From Gibbula magus (lineage: Eukaryota > Mollusca > Gastropoda > Trochida > Trochidae): DNA of 64,000 bases. The stretch is taken from assembly GCA_936450465.1 (NCBI GenBank), contig OW388300.1:16629266-16693265 (forward strand), read 5' to 3'. Under the pieces are notes generated by a model, which worked only from the letters and a program-made list of their open reading frames with translations, had not been told where the DNA came from and made no database searches. The position numbers and the translations under genes were made by a program. This document shows, in pieces, positions 1-12,520 of this stretch (position 1 is the stretch's first letter; every line of letters begins with the position of its first letter).

Positions 1-117
1 GGCTATGCATTGCGGTGAACCCTGCTGGGATTTGCTGTAACGAGCGAACAATGGCTGATACTGCACTGACATTCAGTGTAGCATTGAATCCAATGCATGA
101 AGAACATTTCTCAGCCT

Positions 118-185
118 GTGTTTGGATTAGAACCCCAGACCTTGTGATCTGAAGCCGAATGTGCTATCCAATGCGCTATCCCATC
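118..185 (-). repeat. tRNA-derived SINE head or tRNA pseudogene
   Basis: On the minus strand the segment reads like a tRNA: an A-box-like TAGCGCATTGGATAG, followed about 30 bases later by a B-box GGTTCTAATCC that differs by one base from the usual GGTTCGAATCC. The acceptor stem does not close and no CCA end or terminator is visible, so a functional tRNA gene is unlikely. Such internal Pol III promoters are typical of tRNA-derived SINEs; the downstream SINE body cannot be delimited here. Confidence 0.5.
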
Positions 186-189
186 CATT

Positions 190-3100
190 AAAGTAAGTTC
201 GGCTAGGAACTAAAACATCGTCGAATAAATGTCCTGTCGGATCTGTCATACAGAGTATGTTTTCTTTCTGTCAGATTGTTAAATTCTTAGATTGATACTG
301 TCCTTAAAGCACATTCAATGGGTAAGCATTTGTTTGATATATATCTTTGGACAAACGAATAAATCGATGATCTCCTAGTATTAGATCTGGTGGATCTGAT
401 CTAAAATACTACTTTATATTTCAACTAATAAAAGGGACATCGATATCATATTGATGGTTTTCATTTGGTTCATTCAATATCTCTACTAATCAATAATTAT
501 ACAAATATAGTATCTCTTCCAGAGAGTTAAAGTCACTTGTCAAAGAATCCCAACATCTAAAATGTATCTTGGAGCTTCAGCTTATTCTATTATTGTATTA
601 AAACAGTAACTGCTGGTTCATAATGCACGTATGTCCAGTAGTATTTAAAGCTTGTTCATTGCTGAAAGGCAAGCGTCCATGATACAATGAAATACCCCAC
701 AGATTGCTGTACAAATATTCACTCACATTGTCAAATATATATATCAACACAGTAGTTTATCATTTTGTAGCCTCAAACATAATGTTCCTGCTTGTAATCT
801 AAAGACAATATTTCTGAATATTAAACTAAGTTGAACAGATTTAATGATGATAATAATTTGGTGGATGGATCTCAATATAGAACGATAAATATGTTTGTCT
901 CAATGAAGTGGTTGATATTTCAAATCTATCAAGGAAACGCTTCAAATTGTTGAAAATAACATGAATACGCGTTCAAACACAATATCCGTATTACCCTTCA
1001 TCACGTAATTAATATAAATTTGATTTCATTCAAATATTGAAGCTCGCAAAATATTACTTTGAAAATATATTTGAAATGATAATGTACTATTCCTTAGTTG
1101 GGTATAATTGCAATGGTTTCTGTTGGATTTTATTTTTAAAATCTCTTAAATTTGAACATGATGTTATAAAAATGTTTTGTGTACGTCTCATCAAGTATTT
1201 ATTTAGTTTAATGTTACCAGGGATTTCATGTGATCACAATAACAGTCTCCTATGTCAGCTAATCCCGGAGGGAAATATTTACACGTTATAAAACCTCTTG
1301 ACACCACTCTGTCAATTTCTCAGCGATCATAAATAGCAAGTCAACGTAGGTCATATCATCAGCATCAAACTCAGAAACATCAACCAATTAATGTCATATT
1401 TGATTGCAGGCCTTGAGGTTCCTTTAGTTAAACATGGCTATACATCACACCCCCGCACGTGATGTTTAGTTTCTTGCAGTGTTGAATGAGGGAGATTATT
1501 AACGTAAGACTAATGTGTTGAACTACATCTGCGAATCGGAAGAATGCTGTAAAGGCATCTGAGATGATAAATGTAATAATTTTTTAATGCACTTCAATGT
1601 ATTCAATAATTATACAACAAGAAACATATCTTAACATGAAAAGGGCAAATTCAACAATAGTGGGCTTAAATGTATGGAGCAGATCTATTTTATGCATAAA
1701 CCGCTAGGAAATTCCCTGGTTTAAAATATATTGCAAGGTCTTGACAAACTTGAGGACGAATATTGAGTGTTCGATATAAATAAGGAATGAAACTCAGCTG
1801 GTAGAGTATTTGCTTGCATATGTACATATGTATGATTGGGGATAATAATGTTTTGCTGAATACCCTTTCATACCTTTGTTAATTATAATTTACTTTTTAA
1901 TAGATGAATCCATAGCAAATGATATGTTTAATTTGATTTTGTTGTAAATATATCTAGAAACTTAAAATAATGGTATATGTGTATTTTGAGTGATGTTTTA
2001 TGGGACCGATTTACATGTATGACTTTATTTTTTATTGAAGTGTAGGTCGGTTGTGTAATGTTTCCCAGGTCACAGCTCCTTCCATTCAAATTGATAATGT
2101 AATCACATTTTGTTGACATCTCAAAGACACGTTCGAAGTTTAAAAGCCACCGCATATTATATTGGAGTTGTAAAAACGCTCGTATAAGATGACTCCAGAG
2201 GTCGAAAGCAATATTACTCAGACATTTTCATCTTCAGTGATATTACATGATGCATAAAATTCCAATAACCAAGCTCACTGATGGAAATCTAATTTCACAA
2301 AATGCTTAGAGAAAAAGATAAATCATTTAAATGTCAAATTGATATTATTTTGTTGCTTCTACTCTCCATGGTATTGAAACAACAAAAGAAAGAAGAATGT
2401 ATTCGCTGAAAGATGATAAAATCACTTGTTGCTAAAATCACGTGTTATTAACGTGACATTGACCTGATGGATAACATAGAACGGGAAAACACCATGATAA
2501 CTGACAATGTCGATGTATTGTATTTAGTATAGCTGCGATAGTCTGTTTCACTGGTATTAGCAATATGTTTTGAAATAGTTAAAGGAAAAGGAATATTAAA
2601 TAAAATATAAAACCAAAGTAAATTTTTCAAAAAATTCAAATAGGTGTTTCCATTAACAAGTTAAATATCTAACAACGTCACCTGAACACAAATTCATATG
2701 TTCCCAGTGACAACGCATACATCTTCCAAAATAATGACTTTGACAAACTTGTCCATGAAAAAAAAGAAAGAAAAACAAGTTAAATGGTATGAATACAACC
2801 TATCAGCTTGTTAAGCAGAACTGACGTTATAATCACACATTTTGCATACCAAGATTGCATGCAAAAAAGCGAGAGAGGGATATGTGAACCCTGCAGTTTG
2901 GAGCAATGCCTGGCTGCTTGGTTATCAGGGAACACGATATCCAATGCCATCGACCCATCTGCAAGATGACGCCAGGTCAATGTAACCCCCAAACACCAAT
3001 GATCACAAGAGACGTCCTTTCTGTAAATAATGTCATTATCTTGCAAGATTGTCAGACTTTTATCAACCTCCGAGCACACGTTGACTCATCTGCATTGACA

Positions 3101-3281
3101 ACTAAGGAGGAAAAAAACATCCTCTATCGCCAAGTGAACAAAACAGTTATTTAAGTACTCATTCCAGACATCCTCGATAACGTCATTTGGCGGTTTATAA
3201 ACTCTGTTCATCGACTTAATACAAGACGTCAGGGGATACTGTACTTTTTTCAGACATGGTTGTTTAAAAATACAACCTTCT
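190..3281. other. AT-rich sequence without a recognised gene
   Basis: Only short open frames (up to about 100 codons) occur and none resembles a known protein. At 2885-3130 there is a slightly more GC-rich patch open on both strands for 80-100 codons. The minus reading contains the stretch WRHLADGSMALDIVFPDN, which looks protein-like, but I cannot assign it. It may be a decayed transposon or gene fragment. Confidence 0.6.
1785..1850 (+). repeat. Possible tRNA-like SINE head
   Basis: The stretch ACTCAGCTGGTAGAGTATTTGCTT matches the D-arm/A-box region of tRNAs (compare TAGCTCAGTTGGTAGAGCA). The expected B box about 35 bases downstream is degenerate. This may be an old SINE or a chance match. 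Confidence 0.35.
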
Positions 3282-3765
3282 GTGTTGTTGGGGGTCACAT
3301 ATTGGAAACGTTATAAATGGTGTTACTTCATCGAGAGGTACCGACTGTTGCCGGAAAGTACCATTTTGATGATAGTAAACTTAGCATATTGACGATATGA
3401 AGGTAAAAGTAGTGATTTCTGATCGAAAACCGGACAATGCACAGCGTGTGGCCCTCGCCAATGAGTCTAACGTAATTTTGGAATCTTATTTATAACAGAC
3501 ACAAAGATAATTTTCAGTTGATAATACTTAATAGGTCACATAACTACTGTGCATGTAAATGGGACGTGCAGTTTCGGTTTCTGCACATGCGTAATGATGT
3601 TACTCAATTTTGATTGGAAACTAGTCATTATGATATATTTGGCAATATGGGATAAATAAGCAAGCTGAGTGAATTTATTTGTATTGTAGACATCGCATGT
3701 GGTGAGTTGGAACGTATACAAGCCAAATAAAAGTTTATGAAACACAATGGATGCACCATTAATGC
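3282..3765 (+). repeat. Dispersed ~480 bp repeat, copy 1
   Basis: This stretch aligns along its length, in the same orientation, with 29262-29732. Shared blocks include GATCGAAAACCGGACAATGC, the phrase AACTACTGTGCATGTAAATGG, and a shared 3' phrase TTTATGAAACA followed by ATGGATG. Copies differ by many substitutions and small indels, so the event is old. No terminal inverted repeats, poly-A tail or coding frame is evident, so the class (SINE-like, MITE or segmental copy) is unknown. Confidence 0.7.
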
Positions 3766-4509
3766 ATAAAGAAAATGTATTGAAGGCATTCTTCCGGCGA
3801 TAATAATTGTTACATTATGTTTGACAACATTGTTCAACATGCCTTCTTCAAGACAAGAACTTTTGAAAAGTGATCTCCCAACCCTCTAACCAAAGCTATG
3901 CCATCGAAAATAAATATCTACCTTATTGTTAGTTTTTGTTTTACTAAAGACGTTTCAATTTTCAATCACTTTGACCGTATTCTCAATTTCCCACTCCAAT
4001 CAGTAATATTGAAAACGAGTTACTTGCATGGTATTGTTTTTTTTACAGAACCCCTCATCTTCCACACGCATCAGGCGAGATATGCATTTAATAAAAAATT
4101 CATATTCATAACTCGACAGATACATTGAGGCAGGATCTAGCGTGATTATTGAGCTATGGTAAAGGCAAATCAAATGCGCGGATACAAAACGCACTTCTGT
4201 CGCGATGTTTTACGAACAATTAAGAGGAGGAAAATATTTTTCAAATCATTTCTGGTTATAAATCAACTATTATTTGGTGACCTATATTTACGCATCGTTT
4301 TTATGACTTTTGCCGCAACGTAACTAAGAGTTAACTTGAAATTATTTCTGACTTTGAACACTCTTTATTTAAATAGGAAAAGACTGGGTTCGTAACGAGG
4401 GATTTGATTGGTCAATGGAGCGGGCGTAAGTTTGAAGCGGAAGATGGGTCTTGAGGTTCAGAGAGAGCATTATTCGGACACGACAAATATGCTTGAGGAC
4501 TTTGTATTT
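3766..4509. other. No recognised feature
   Basis: Short frames only. Nothing recognised on either strand. Confidence 0.5.
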
Positions 4510-5715
4510 CAAATTCAGTCGAAGAAGTTAAACCATGACTGAAATGCCCTATTTCTCAAAAACATATGATTGCAGATCAGATGACGAATATGTCTGGTTT
4601 GTGTATTAAGGAACGCAGGCAGATACCAACATGTCATCTAAGAGGCACGTACAAATAAACGTAATCCAGTTCATCTAGACACACAGAGCTATACAATCCA
4701 GGTGAACGGAAGTGTGTGCAAATAAAGTGATACATTCACAGACAGTGAAAATACGTGGCCTGAGGATTAATGGGGTATGTATTTTCAATTGTTGTGTATT
4801 GCTTCCAATAATACATAGTCAGGCAGAATTGTGAAATGATTGTGCACTTTGAGTGAAAAGTACCAAACTTCGCACAAAGATAGCTTATGGTATTGTGATT
4901 AAATTTGGTCTTAGGGCCTAGTCAATTTCGATAAATCACCTTTGGTGACAAAATTGGCCGCCATTTTTGTTTTTCGCCTTCTATGAATCATTTGTACCAT
5001 CGTCAACAAGGGTTTTATCAATATAGTTTCAATCCTTGTATTTCTTGGGTTCACAGGTTGCATGAATAATACTAAAATAGCATGAATGGATCATATTAAT
5101 ATGCAGAAACATGTAAAAACAGATACGTTTAAACAGTGGCGGCCATTTTTAATTTGGCGGCCATCTTCGATCGACATTGACTTTGCCCTCAGACTAAATT
5201 AAACCACAATAGCATAAGCTATCTTTGTGCAAAGTTTGGTCCCTTTCACCCGAAGTGCCCAATTGACTTGATTTTCTGCAGCATTCTGCCTGACTATACA
5301 GTAACCTTTGAAAAGTAGTTATTGAAGATCTAATAGTATAGTTTTATATCAGTCCATATCATGCAATTTTCTGTATTGTGTGACTAGCATGAGAATACTC
5401 TTATAATTGTGACGACATATTCTTGTAGATATGATCAATAACCAACATAAAAAAGTTTTCTTCACTGCGTTCAATTCATGAGTTCACATATCACTGTCTT
5501 TGCATTTGACATTAATATCTACAGTTTCCCTTTTGATACCTTTTCCTTCTTTTTTAACTTAAGATAGCAGAATAAAGGGTGTCTATGATATTGACGTCTC
5601 ATACATAAATATGTGATCTTGGTGTGGAATACAAACATGTTGTAATCTTTAATCATACATACTTTAACGTCTCTATGACTGAATACGTTTGAATTGCTCA
5701 TGTTTGTCAGATGTT
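4510..5715 (+). repeat. Diverged duplicated segment, copy 1 (partner 8950-9680)
   Basis: The flanks of the MITE in this segment align with 8950-9680. On the left, AAATTCAGTCGAAGA, CAGATCAGATGA and GAATATGTC recur. On the right, TTCATGAGTTCA, TTGCATTTGACATTAA versus GTGCATTTGACATTAA, and CAGAATAAA recur in the same order. The partner is shorter mainly because it lacks the inserted element at 4818-5294. The minus-strand open frames here (60-64 codons) are not preserved between copies, so I do not call a gene. Confidence 0.7.
4818..5294. mobile_element. 477 bp MITE with long terminal inverted repeats and TA target duplication
   Basis: The element begins GTCAGGCAGAAT and ends ATTCTGCCTGAC. It is flanked on both sides by TA. 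The inverted repeat continues inward with mismatches for about 110 bp on each side (for example CAAAGATAGCTTATG on the left and CATAAGCTATCTTTG on the right). No transposase frame is present. The TA duplication and length fit a non-autonomous Tc1/mariner-type element. The centre carries three GGCGGCCAT-type motifs. The related segment at 8950-9680 lacks the element and represents an unoccupied site. Confidence 0.85.
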
Positions 5716-6300
5716 TCTCAATATGACAGAATATGCCGATTCGGTCAATACCTGATAATATTAACAGTGGAATCCCTTAGAAAATTAGGTATTTCTGAAA
5801 GAGTGAATCTGCAGAAAATGTATTTTCACATTAAAGAAGTTGTTATCCAGAGAATCTTCCTGTTCCTATGTATGCCATGTCTGAATGCCCTTTGAAACAC
5901 AGTATTTCCTAATTATCAAGCATCGCTGGACTATGGCTCTTTACAACTTTTGTATTTTCAACGCTGTATTAATTATTTATGAACAATATATTAATGCGGC
6001 GCATAACACTGCATACTACCTTCGAAGATTACAGAACACAACATTACACCAGGTTGTGAAGGCACAAATGGGTTTAGAAAAATTGGCGTTCTTATTTGGC
6101 AATTTTTTGTTTTTCTACATATACACAGAGAACTTAATCAAGCACCGACTCATATTTTCAGATTTGTGCAACGAGGCCCAACCACTGTGAAATTCTTGTG
6201 AAATGTGTAACATGTATGTCATTATATTGCCAGATGAACATGAACAGTTGTTTTACTTGAAAACTCACTCCTGTACAACTATTGCTCTGTGAATTTCAAA
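5716..6300. other. Unassigned; contains a 101-codon plus-strand open frame
   Basis: An open frame at 5885-6190 (plus) is long for this AT-rich sequence, but its product shows no recognisable motif, signal peptide or splice context. I do not call it a gene. Confidence 0.4.
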
Positions 6301-6368
6301 AACGGTGAAAATGTTGTTAAGCAGTTGGACAATATTCGTTGGTGTCTTAAGGAAACAAATGACCATCA

Positions 6369-6970
6369 CTAACTGGTGCATCCGCCACATGCCCGGATGA
6401 CTGCTTCAACCCTCCTCCTCATGCTTGTAGTGAGTCTCCTGATTCGCTGCTGAGGTAACTGCTGCCACTCACGATGTATAGTTGCTTCTAAACCGACTAA
6501 ATCCTGTACTGGTGGGTCAATGGCTTTCAATCGGCGTCCTATCATATCCCAAATGTGTTCAAGTGGATTGATATCCGGGTTCATGTAAGCCATCGAAGTT
6601 TGGATACTGCATTGTTCTGTAGAAATCAATCACAAGTCGAGAACGGCGGGGCCGAGCGTTATCATTCATGATTACAGGACGAGTGGCCAATGGATGATTG
6701 TCAAAATGTGACACAAAAACAGGCTGCAGAATTTCCAGGATGTAACGATCGCCATTTAAATTACCTAATCAAATCGAGCTTACAACCGTGAGAGATGATT
6801 CCCAGACCATAACAGATCCACCAACGAATATTTCTGGACAAGACGACTTATCACAGTGTGATGAATGTCCAACTGTCGTCAAATAGCTCTAAAAGACATT
6901 CAGGTGGAACTCATTCCAATAATTTTCCATTTCTTTGCTTCAGTGAGTTTCCTTCAAGCCATGTTAATGA
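6369..6970 (-). pseudogene. Internally deleted Tc1/mariner-like transposase
   Basis: Transposases of this family bind terminal repeats through N-terminal helix-turn-helix domains and cut DNA with a DDE/D catalytic domain. Reading the minus strand from about 6965, the N-terminal helix-turn-helix is recognisable (LTEAKKWKIIGMSST, then MSFRAI, RQLDIHHTVISRLVQKYS), interrupted by stops. It is followed almost directly by FVGGSVMVW, a motif from the middle of the catalytic domain. The intervening part, including the first catalytic Asp, is therefore deleted. Further on, NDNARPRRS carries the second Asp and PDINPLEHIWD carries the third acidic residue, with a frameshift between them. The C-terminus (VEAVIRACGG and stop) is intact. 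Terminal repeats were not identified. The copy is dead. Confidence 0.9.
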
Positions 6971-8215
6971 CACAATCATTTGAAAATTTCCAATATTTAT
7001 ACTGATTTCAAGAACGATTTAAAACTTCAATTTCAGAAATTCGTGGGTGGTGTGCTTCATATGCATTGTTGGGTGTGTTTGTGCGACTGACCTCACAGAA
7101 AATCCGAACACTGTTGAGAGGAAATGCAGTTCCATACCAAGTACCATCTCACATATTCGTTACTATGTATATTTGTATCACTTAACATATTAGGAATTGT
7201 GTATACATTTGATTTAATTTGAGATTAAACACATTACAGGTGAATTCACAATATTCAAATGTTCAGCTGTTGAATAAAATGTTGAATTCCTTAGGCCAGG
7301 CATCCTTCCATTTTGTGAATTAACACCCTCAAAGTTCATTGCGACCATAACCAACACTGAATGTCACTGAAATATACATGAAACTATTTTATTGAATTAA
7401 AATACAAAAGTTGCATTCTTTTTAACAGTTTCTTAAAATCGACCCTAGCACTTAAAGAAACGAAGTTCCATTTTTGCTTGATCTATTCACATGAATGCAA
7501 AGTATGGAGAAAGTTTAAATATAAAACCTTTATAGACCTGAATCTGACAAAGTCGGTGACAGTTTTCATTAGATCAGATTCACTCATTGTAATGTTACAT
7601 TCGTAGCATTAGTTGCTTGTGCATTCATCCTTGTATGACTTCATGTAGAGGAGGTTTGAGGCAGTGGGTACACCTTTGATTTACACAAATATAACATCAC
7701 TTCTGTCTGAGTGAAACTGGCAGACAGACGATTTAGATATTTTTCAGATACCATTCATTTAACAATGTCCAAAATCTTGACAGCGGAATATGTACATTAC
7801 TGTTTTGCTTTCAAACCCTCACACTATTATTAAAGTCTAAATATCAATCTAATGATATCTTTGCAATCAATGTCCACAAGAAAAGTTGTAATAATCCTGT
7901 CCTGATATTCTTAAAGTTTACGAACCTCTAGTGACGCGTCACTCTACTGTTCTTCGGGGACACATTTTCTATTTTTCTCATAATTTTTCTCAAATCTGAT
8001 GCAAAATTGGTTTCCCATGCACTTAGCTTAATATTGTCTCTGGGCCCTGGCAATTATCTTAGTAATGTCATTTATCCCAAGTAATGATCTTGTTAATGCC
8101 CCAGACAGGTATCTATAGTAAATGATGAGTTGTTTTCGGTGAAAGACAGTGTGTAATGACTCAAATTCTATTGAAAAATAACTCTTAATTCAATCTGAAC
8201 ATGTTTTGACGAAAG
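6971..8215. other. No recognised feature
   Basis: AT-rich sequence with only short frames. The missing terminal repeat of the adjacent transposon could lie within the first 200 bases, but I could not identify it. Confidence 0.5.
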
Positions 8216-8217
8216 GC

Positions 8218-8282
8218 CGAATCCGAGACCTTCACACTGATGTATACCAAACGATCGTACCGCTGTAACACGGCGGCTTAAG
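8218..8282 (-). repeat. Possible tRNA-like SINE head
   Basis: On the minus strand an A-box-like AGCGGTACGATCG is followed at tRNA-like spacing by GGTCTCGGATTCGGCC, a weakened B box. The segment is more GC-rich than its surroundings. It could be a decayed SINE. Confidence 0.35.
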
Positions 8283-8949
8283 CGAATTTCGAAAGTCCTC
8301 TTAGACCAACGACCTTATTTTACAGCGATATTTTATGGACGACTCTTTTTGCGTTTTTGCTTAATCAATTAATTTGATGTAATTAGAGATCCTCTTGTAA
8401 GTTTGGTAAGGCATTAATCCTCGGGTTTTTATGAGAATTAAAACGTAAATGACGCCCAACTTGTGTTAAGTCTCATAAAACCCTTTGGCATGTTTTATCA
8501 TGCACATATTAGCCCTCTCCGTATGTTTAATATAAAATTATGAAATCATTATTTGTCAAAGAATGCGATGTATGCGATGTTAAACAAATAAAGAGCACTC
8601 TGTTGACCAACATAGATGGACACAGCTTTGAACGAAATCAAGCAATGACATTTGTTCATTCACTTTGCCATATGACATCAACTGATACACATACATCAGG
8701 TCATGTCAAAACAGATATGTTATGTGTATCGCAATGTTATGTTTGCTTGTAAAACAAATATCGAGCAAAAGTCCATGTCAAGCTTATGTCAATACCAAAT
8801 GATAATACCTCTGTCAGACTAACAGTAGTGTTATTCATTTGTATTTCGTGATTCGAGTAAACAAGGATTATTAAACAAAGGTGATAGTTAAATGGTATCC
8901 TTTTTACTTCATTAATAATTATGTCACAAGGATTATACTTACACTTATA

Positions 8950-9680
8950 CACTTACAAATTCAGTCGAAGATCAATTAAATATTGCCTCAAATGCTCTAT
9001 CTGTAAAATGTCCTAACCGAGTACAGATCAGATGAAGAATATGTCGGATTTAAGTAGTGAGGAACAAAGACAGACATTGATTTATCATCTTTGAAGACAT
9101 ATGATAAGAACTGCAGGTGGATCGATTTTTTAAATAAAAAATGATAAAATCACCAACCTCTTTAACCTCTTAGTATGTATATACCATGTACTTTCAATGA
9201 TTTGTGTATTAGTCACACTACCTGTACGAGTTCATATAAGCCTTTGAAAATTATTCAAATACGTTTTAATTTAATATCTTACTCTACAATACAATGTTCT
9301 TTATTTGTAAATAAGTAGAAGCTTATCATTTTGAAGGCATGTTAATATAGGTTCTTTAATTACTCAATTTAAAACTTTCAAAATGAAACTGCGTTCCTTA
9401 TCATTGTTAAATTCATGAGTTCAAATATATTTCAATCATTGTCTGTGCATTTGACATTAACACATACAATTCCCCTTATGATAATGTTAATACATAAGTG
9501 TAATTCAATAACGTATTCATAAACTAAATATGTCACCGTACTTGCCCAGCAGCAGAATAAATGCTTGCTATGAACTTGATGTCTCAAACAAACACATCTG
9601 CTATCTGTATGCATACATGTGTTCATGTTTCAATGACTGATTTCTTTTCGAAATTGTTCATCATTATGAGATGCATCTGG
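8950..9680 (+). repeat. Diverged duplicated segment, copy 2 (empty-site partner of 4510-5715)
   Basis: Collinear with 4510-5715 but lacking the 477 bp MITE. Around 9205-9250 the sequence TTGTGTATTAG...CCTTTGAAAA corresponds to the two flanks of that MITE (TTGTGTATTGC and ACCTTTGAAAAG). This supports the MITE boundaries. Confidence 0.7.
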
Positions 9681-10026
9681 CAGTAAATAGACAAGTTTTT
9701 AGACGAAGTCAAATTCCTTTTCAAGTAGGAACTAGGTAAGTTTGTTTTACAAAACTGACGCCCCCGGATATAGCAATAGTATTGGTGAACATATTAAAGT
9801 GTTCACAAGGTATCAAAATAAATGTGAATGATTCGATCAAGTATTTGTGTTGATATGTATCTTCTTCAAAACGAGACTGATGACCGGGAAAAGCTTATCT
9901 GTAATGTAGTTATACATCAATGGCCGCCACAAGCATCTCGAGACGAATGATTAAACACCAATGCATTCGAAAACTGCAGTGATGTCTTGTATATTCTAGT
10001 TTAGAGCTAAAGTTTAACACCATACA

Positions 10027-10092
10027 GACGATCACATTGACGATCACATTGGTGTGTCGACTTACACTGGCACGACTTACACTGGCACTGTC
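10027..10092. repeat. Short direct duplications
   Basis: GACGATCACATT occurs twice in tandem, immediately followed by CGACTTACACTGGCA occurring twice. Two adjacent small duplications suggest local replication slippage or repair synthesis. Confidence 0.8.
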
Positions 10093-10129
10093 GAAGGACC
10101 CTGATGGGAAAGCCTGACACACGTTATTA

Positions 10130-10440
10130 TAATTAATAATAATAATAATACTAATGTATTTATAGAGCGCCTATTATCAACCGTTAAGATGCTCAGTGGC
10201 TCTATTACAATGCTGGAAATGTTAATTGCTGTAGGCAGCAGTGAAAAGATAGGTTTTTTAGCAGAGCTTTAAAAGTTTCTTTGGATGTAGTATTTCGTAT
10301 TTCCTTTGGAAGAGAATTCCACAGTTTTGGGCTAGCAAAAGAGAAGGCTCGATCCGAAAGTTGGTTTGGAGATTGATATAACCTGACAACATAACAAAAT
10401 AAATCGATGTAATCGAAATGAACCTTCAAATCATTTTCAA
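10130..10440 (-). mobile_element. 3' end of a CR1/L2-type LINE, 5'-truncated
   Basis: The minus-strand frame contains DRAFSFASPKLWNSLP followed by EIR and FKALLKN, the highly characteristic C-terminal tail of reverse-transcriptase ORFs in CR1/L2-like non-LTR retrotransposons. Its 3' side carries a GGCGCTCTATAAATAC motif and then an (ATT)n tract (AATAATAAT on the plus strand), the usual tail of such elements. Everything upstream, including the polymerase motifs, is absent, as expected for incomplete reverse transcription. Confidence 0.85.
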
Positions 10441-12440
10441 TTGGAAAATATTTGTTTCTAATGGTTAAAAAGATGTCATTACAAGCAGATTTGAGATTTT
10501 AAACTTTTAAAGCCGAAAATGGGAAACTTATCCTCATGTCAACCTGGAATTTAGAATGAATTAAGAAAGATGTCAGAAATCAACCGGAATGTATTTATTT
10601 CATCCCAGCTATTTCATGTAGTTACAATGTCGCTAATGCTTTTATCTGTTTGATACATTAATGATCTCAATACCCGTATTTGGGCAATAACATGTAATAA
10701 GGTAACATGAAACATTGTTCTGGGATTGCATAAAACAAATTTAATACATAAAACAAAAAACTTTTTTTGTTCTAAAACTAGTCTATGCATTGAATTGTAT
10801 AACTATAACGAGATAGTCTTTTCTAAGATTGACGCTTCGGAAACGTGAATACTAGTTATACATATATTAGCATTATACCTAGCGTCATGTTTCACAACGA
10901 ACTTATTAACCCTTTCTCATAGAGTAAACAAACTACATAACCAAATTAACTCTCTTCTTTGGTTGTTTACAACCCCGGTGATGTTAATGTATATAATTTT
11001 CTACCACTTCATTGCCAGTACCCTCCATATTTGTAGATTTAATTATGCCAGCTTACCCTAATGAGTTTAGTTCCTTCTTCAGAATTGATAACTCTGAACG
11101 TCCCCTGTAATTGAAAGGTCTTTATTTGTGAAGATAATAAACCAGGATTGCAGACAGATAATTATTTACATGGGCAATATTCCAACCAATTCTAACGAGG
11201 TATATTATCACGTTGTAGAACACTATGATACATACAAACATCGCAGTAAACTTTCTGTGCAAGTTGGATGCAGCTAGTGGAGGGACAGACTCCTGTTTAC
11301 GATCTTGTTGACTGTGACGCTGGTATATATCCTAAACTGGAACTGATAGACCTATTCAAACTTTATAGAAGATTGGGTGATTTTTAAAGAAAATCCAATG
11401 ACTGAAATCAGCTAAAAATAAACAAAACATTCTAAAACAAAATAATTTAACATTTTCATAGTATATGTTTATGAATTTCCATTACAGGAAATATAGCAAA
11501 ACTAAAGCATAAGTATATTTTTTTAAGTTTTTAAAAAGAAGCAACACTTCAAATTGCTCACAGGTATTAGAATACACGTCTTTCCATAAAGTTAAACTAT
11601 TTCATGACAGATATCCAAACTTGGATACATTCGGCATCCACATTGATATTTATAAGCACTGAAAAAGCATTTTGAAATATGAAATGATATTGTCCACTGT
11701 TATGTTTATGCATATACCTGTTTCCGAATAATACAGCTTCATCCCAGAAATCTTTATACAAGTGCAAATATCTTGATAATTTGATTGTCTTAACACTGTT
11801 AGAAGGACAAAAACAAGCAAAGACGCGCCAAACTAACACACCACAACACTAGGGTATGAAAGCACAACGGGGGATTGTTTTTTCTTCGATATAAAATCTC
11901 AATTTTCCTGATTTAAATGGACCAAATAGGAGATGGTAAGACATGATCAGAATTAAATTGTATCAGGAAAGCCAATCGGGATTTCTCAGGAAAGAATGTA
12001 TTCAGAGTTTTAAAATGGTGAAAAACACAGTATTTATCATTTTGTTGATTTAATCATTTTGAGAAATTAAGATTTGCAGGATATAGCTCCTCAGGCAATT
12101 TGTCCTTCCATTCAAATTAATCAACTAATCATGTTTGCTGGATTTGAGAAGAACTATGGAGCGTTCCAAAGTAATAAATGCATTAGTTCCAAATTAAAGA
12201 CAAACATACTTTAGATGCTCCAGGCACTAGGACTCAGGTTTGTTCTGTTCCCTCCAAAAAGTTAATGTCGTACTCATGACTAATAAATACTTATAAATGC
12301 TTGTTCACAAACGGCTATACAGAACATTAAATAAGGTTGATTGATACACTGTGTGAAAGAAGAACGTTAATTGTGTTCTCACAATAATCTTTACTGTTAA
12401 AAAAACATTTTTCTAAAACATCAATTCATTCATATTCGGT
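10441..12440. other. No recognised feature
   Basis: AT-rich sequence with frames of 80 codons or less and no recognisable product, splice-supported exon or repeat structure. Confidence 0.5.
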
Positions 12441-12520
12441 AGTTGACGGAAGATGACGGAAGTTGATGAAACTTGACAAAATGTGACGAAATGTGACAAA
12501 AGTTGACGATAGTTGACGAA
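12441..12520. repeat. Minisatellite, eight 10-bp units
   Basis: The interval divides exactly into eight decamers of the consensus AGTTGACGAA (AGTTGACGGA, AGATGACGGA, AGTTGATGAA, ACTTGACAAA, ATGTGACGAA, ATGTGACAAA, AGTTGACGAT, AGTTGACGAA). GAC is kept in seven of the eight units; the third has GAT. No unit length variation is seen. Confidence 0.95.

Noticed and set aside
118..185. Functional tRNA gene
   Set aside because: Internal promoter boxes are present but the acceptor stem does not pair and there is no downstream T-run terminator.
2780..3154. Overlapping open frames on both strands as genes
   Set aside because: The frames mirror each other in a slightly GC-richer patch; no family recognised, so only noted as unassigned.
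5885..6190. 101-codon plus-strand open frame as a gene
   Set aside because: No recognisable motif, no supporting splice or promoter context, and no conserved copy.
12441..12520. CRISPR array
   Set aside because: Ten-base contiguous units without spacers in a eukaryotic context; it is a minisatellite.
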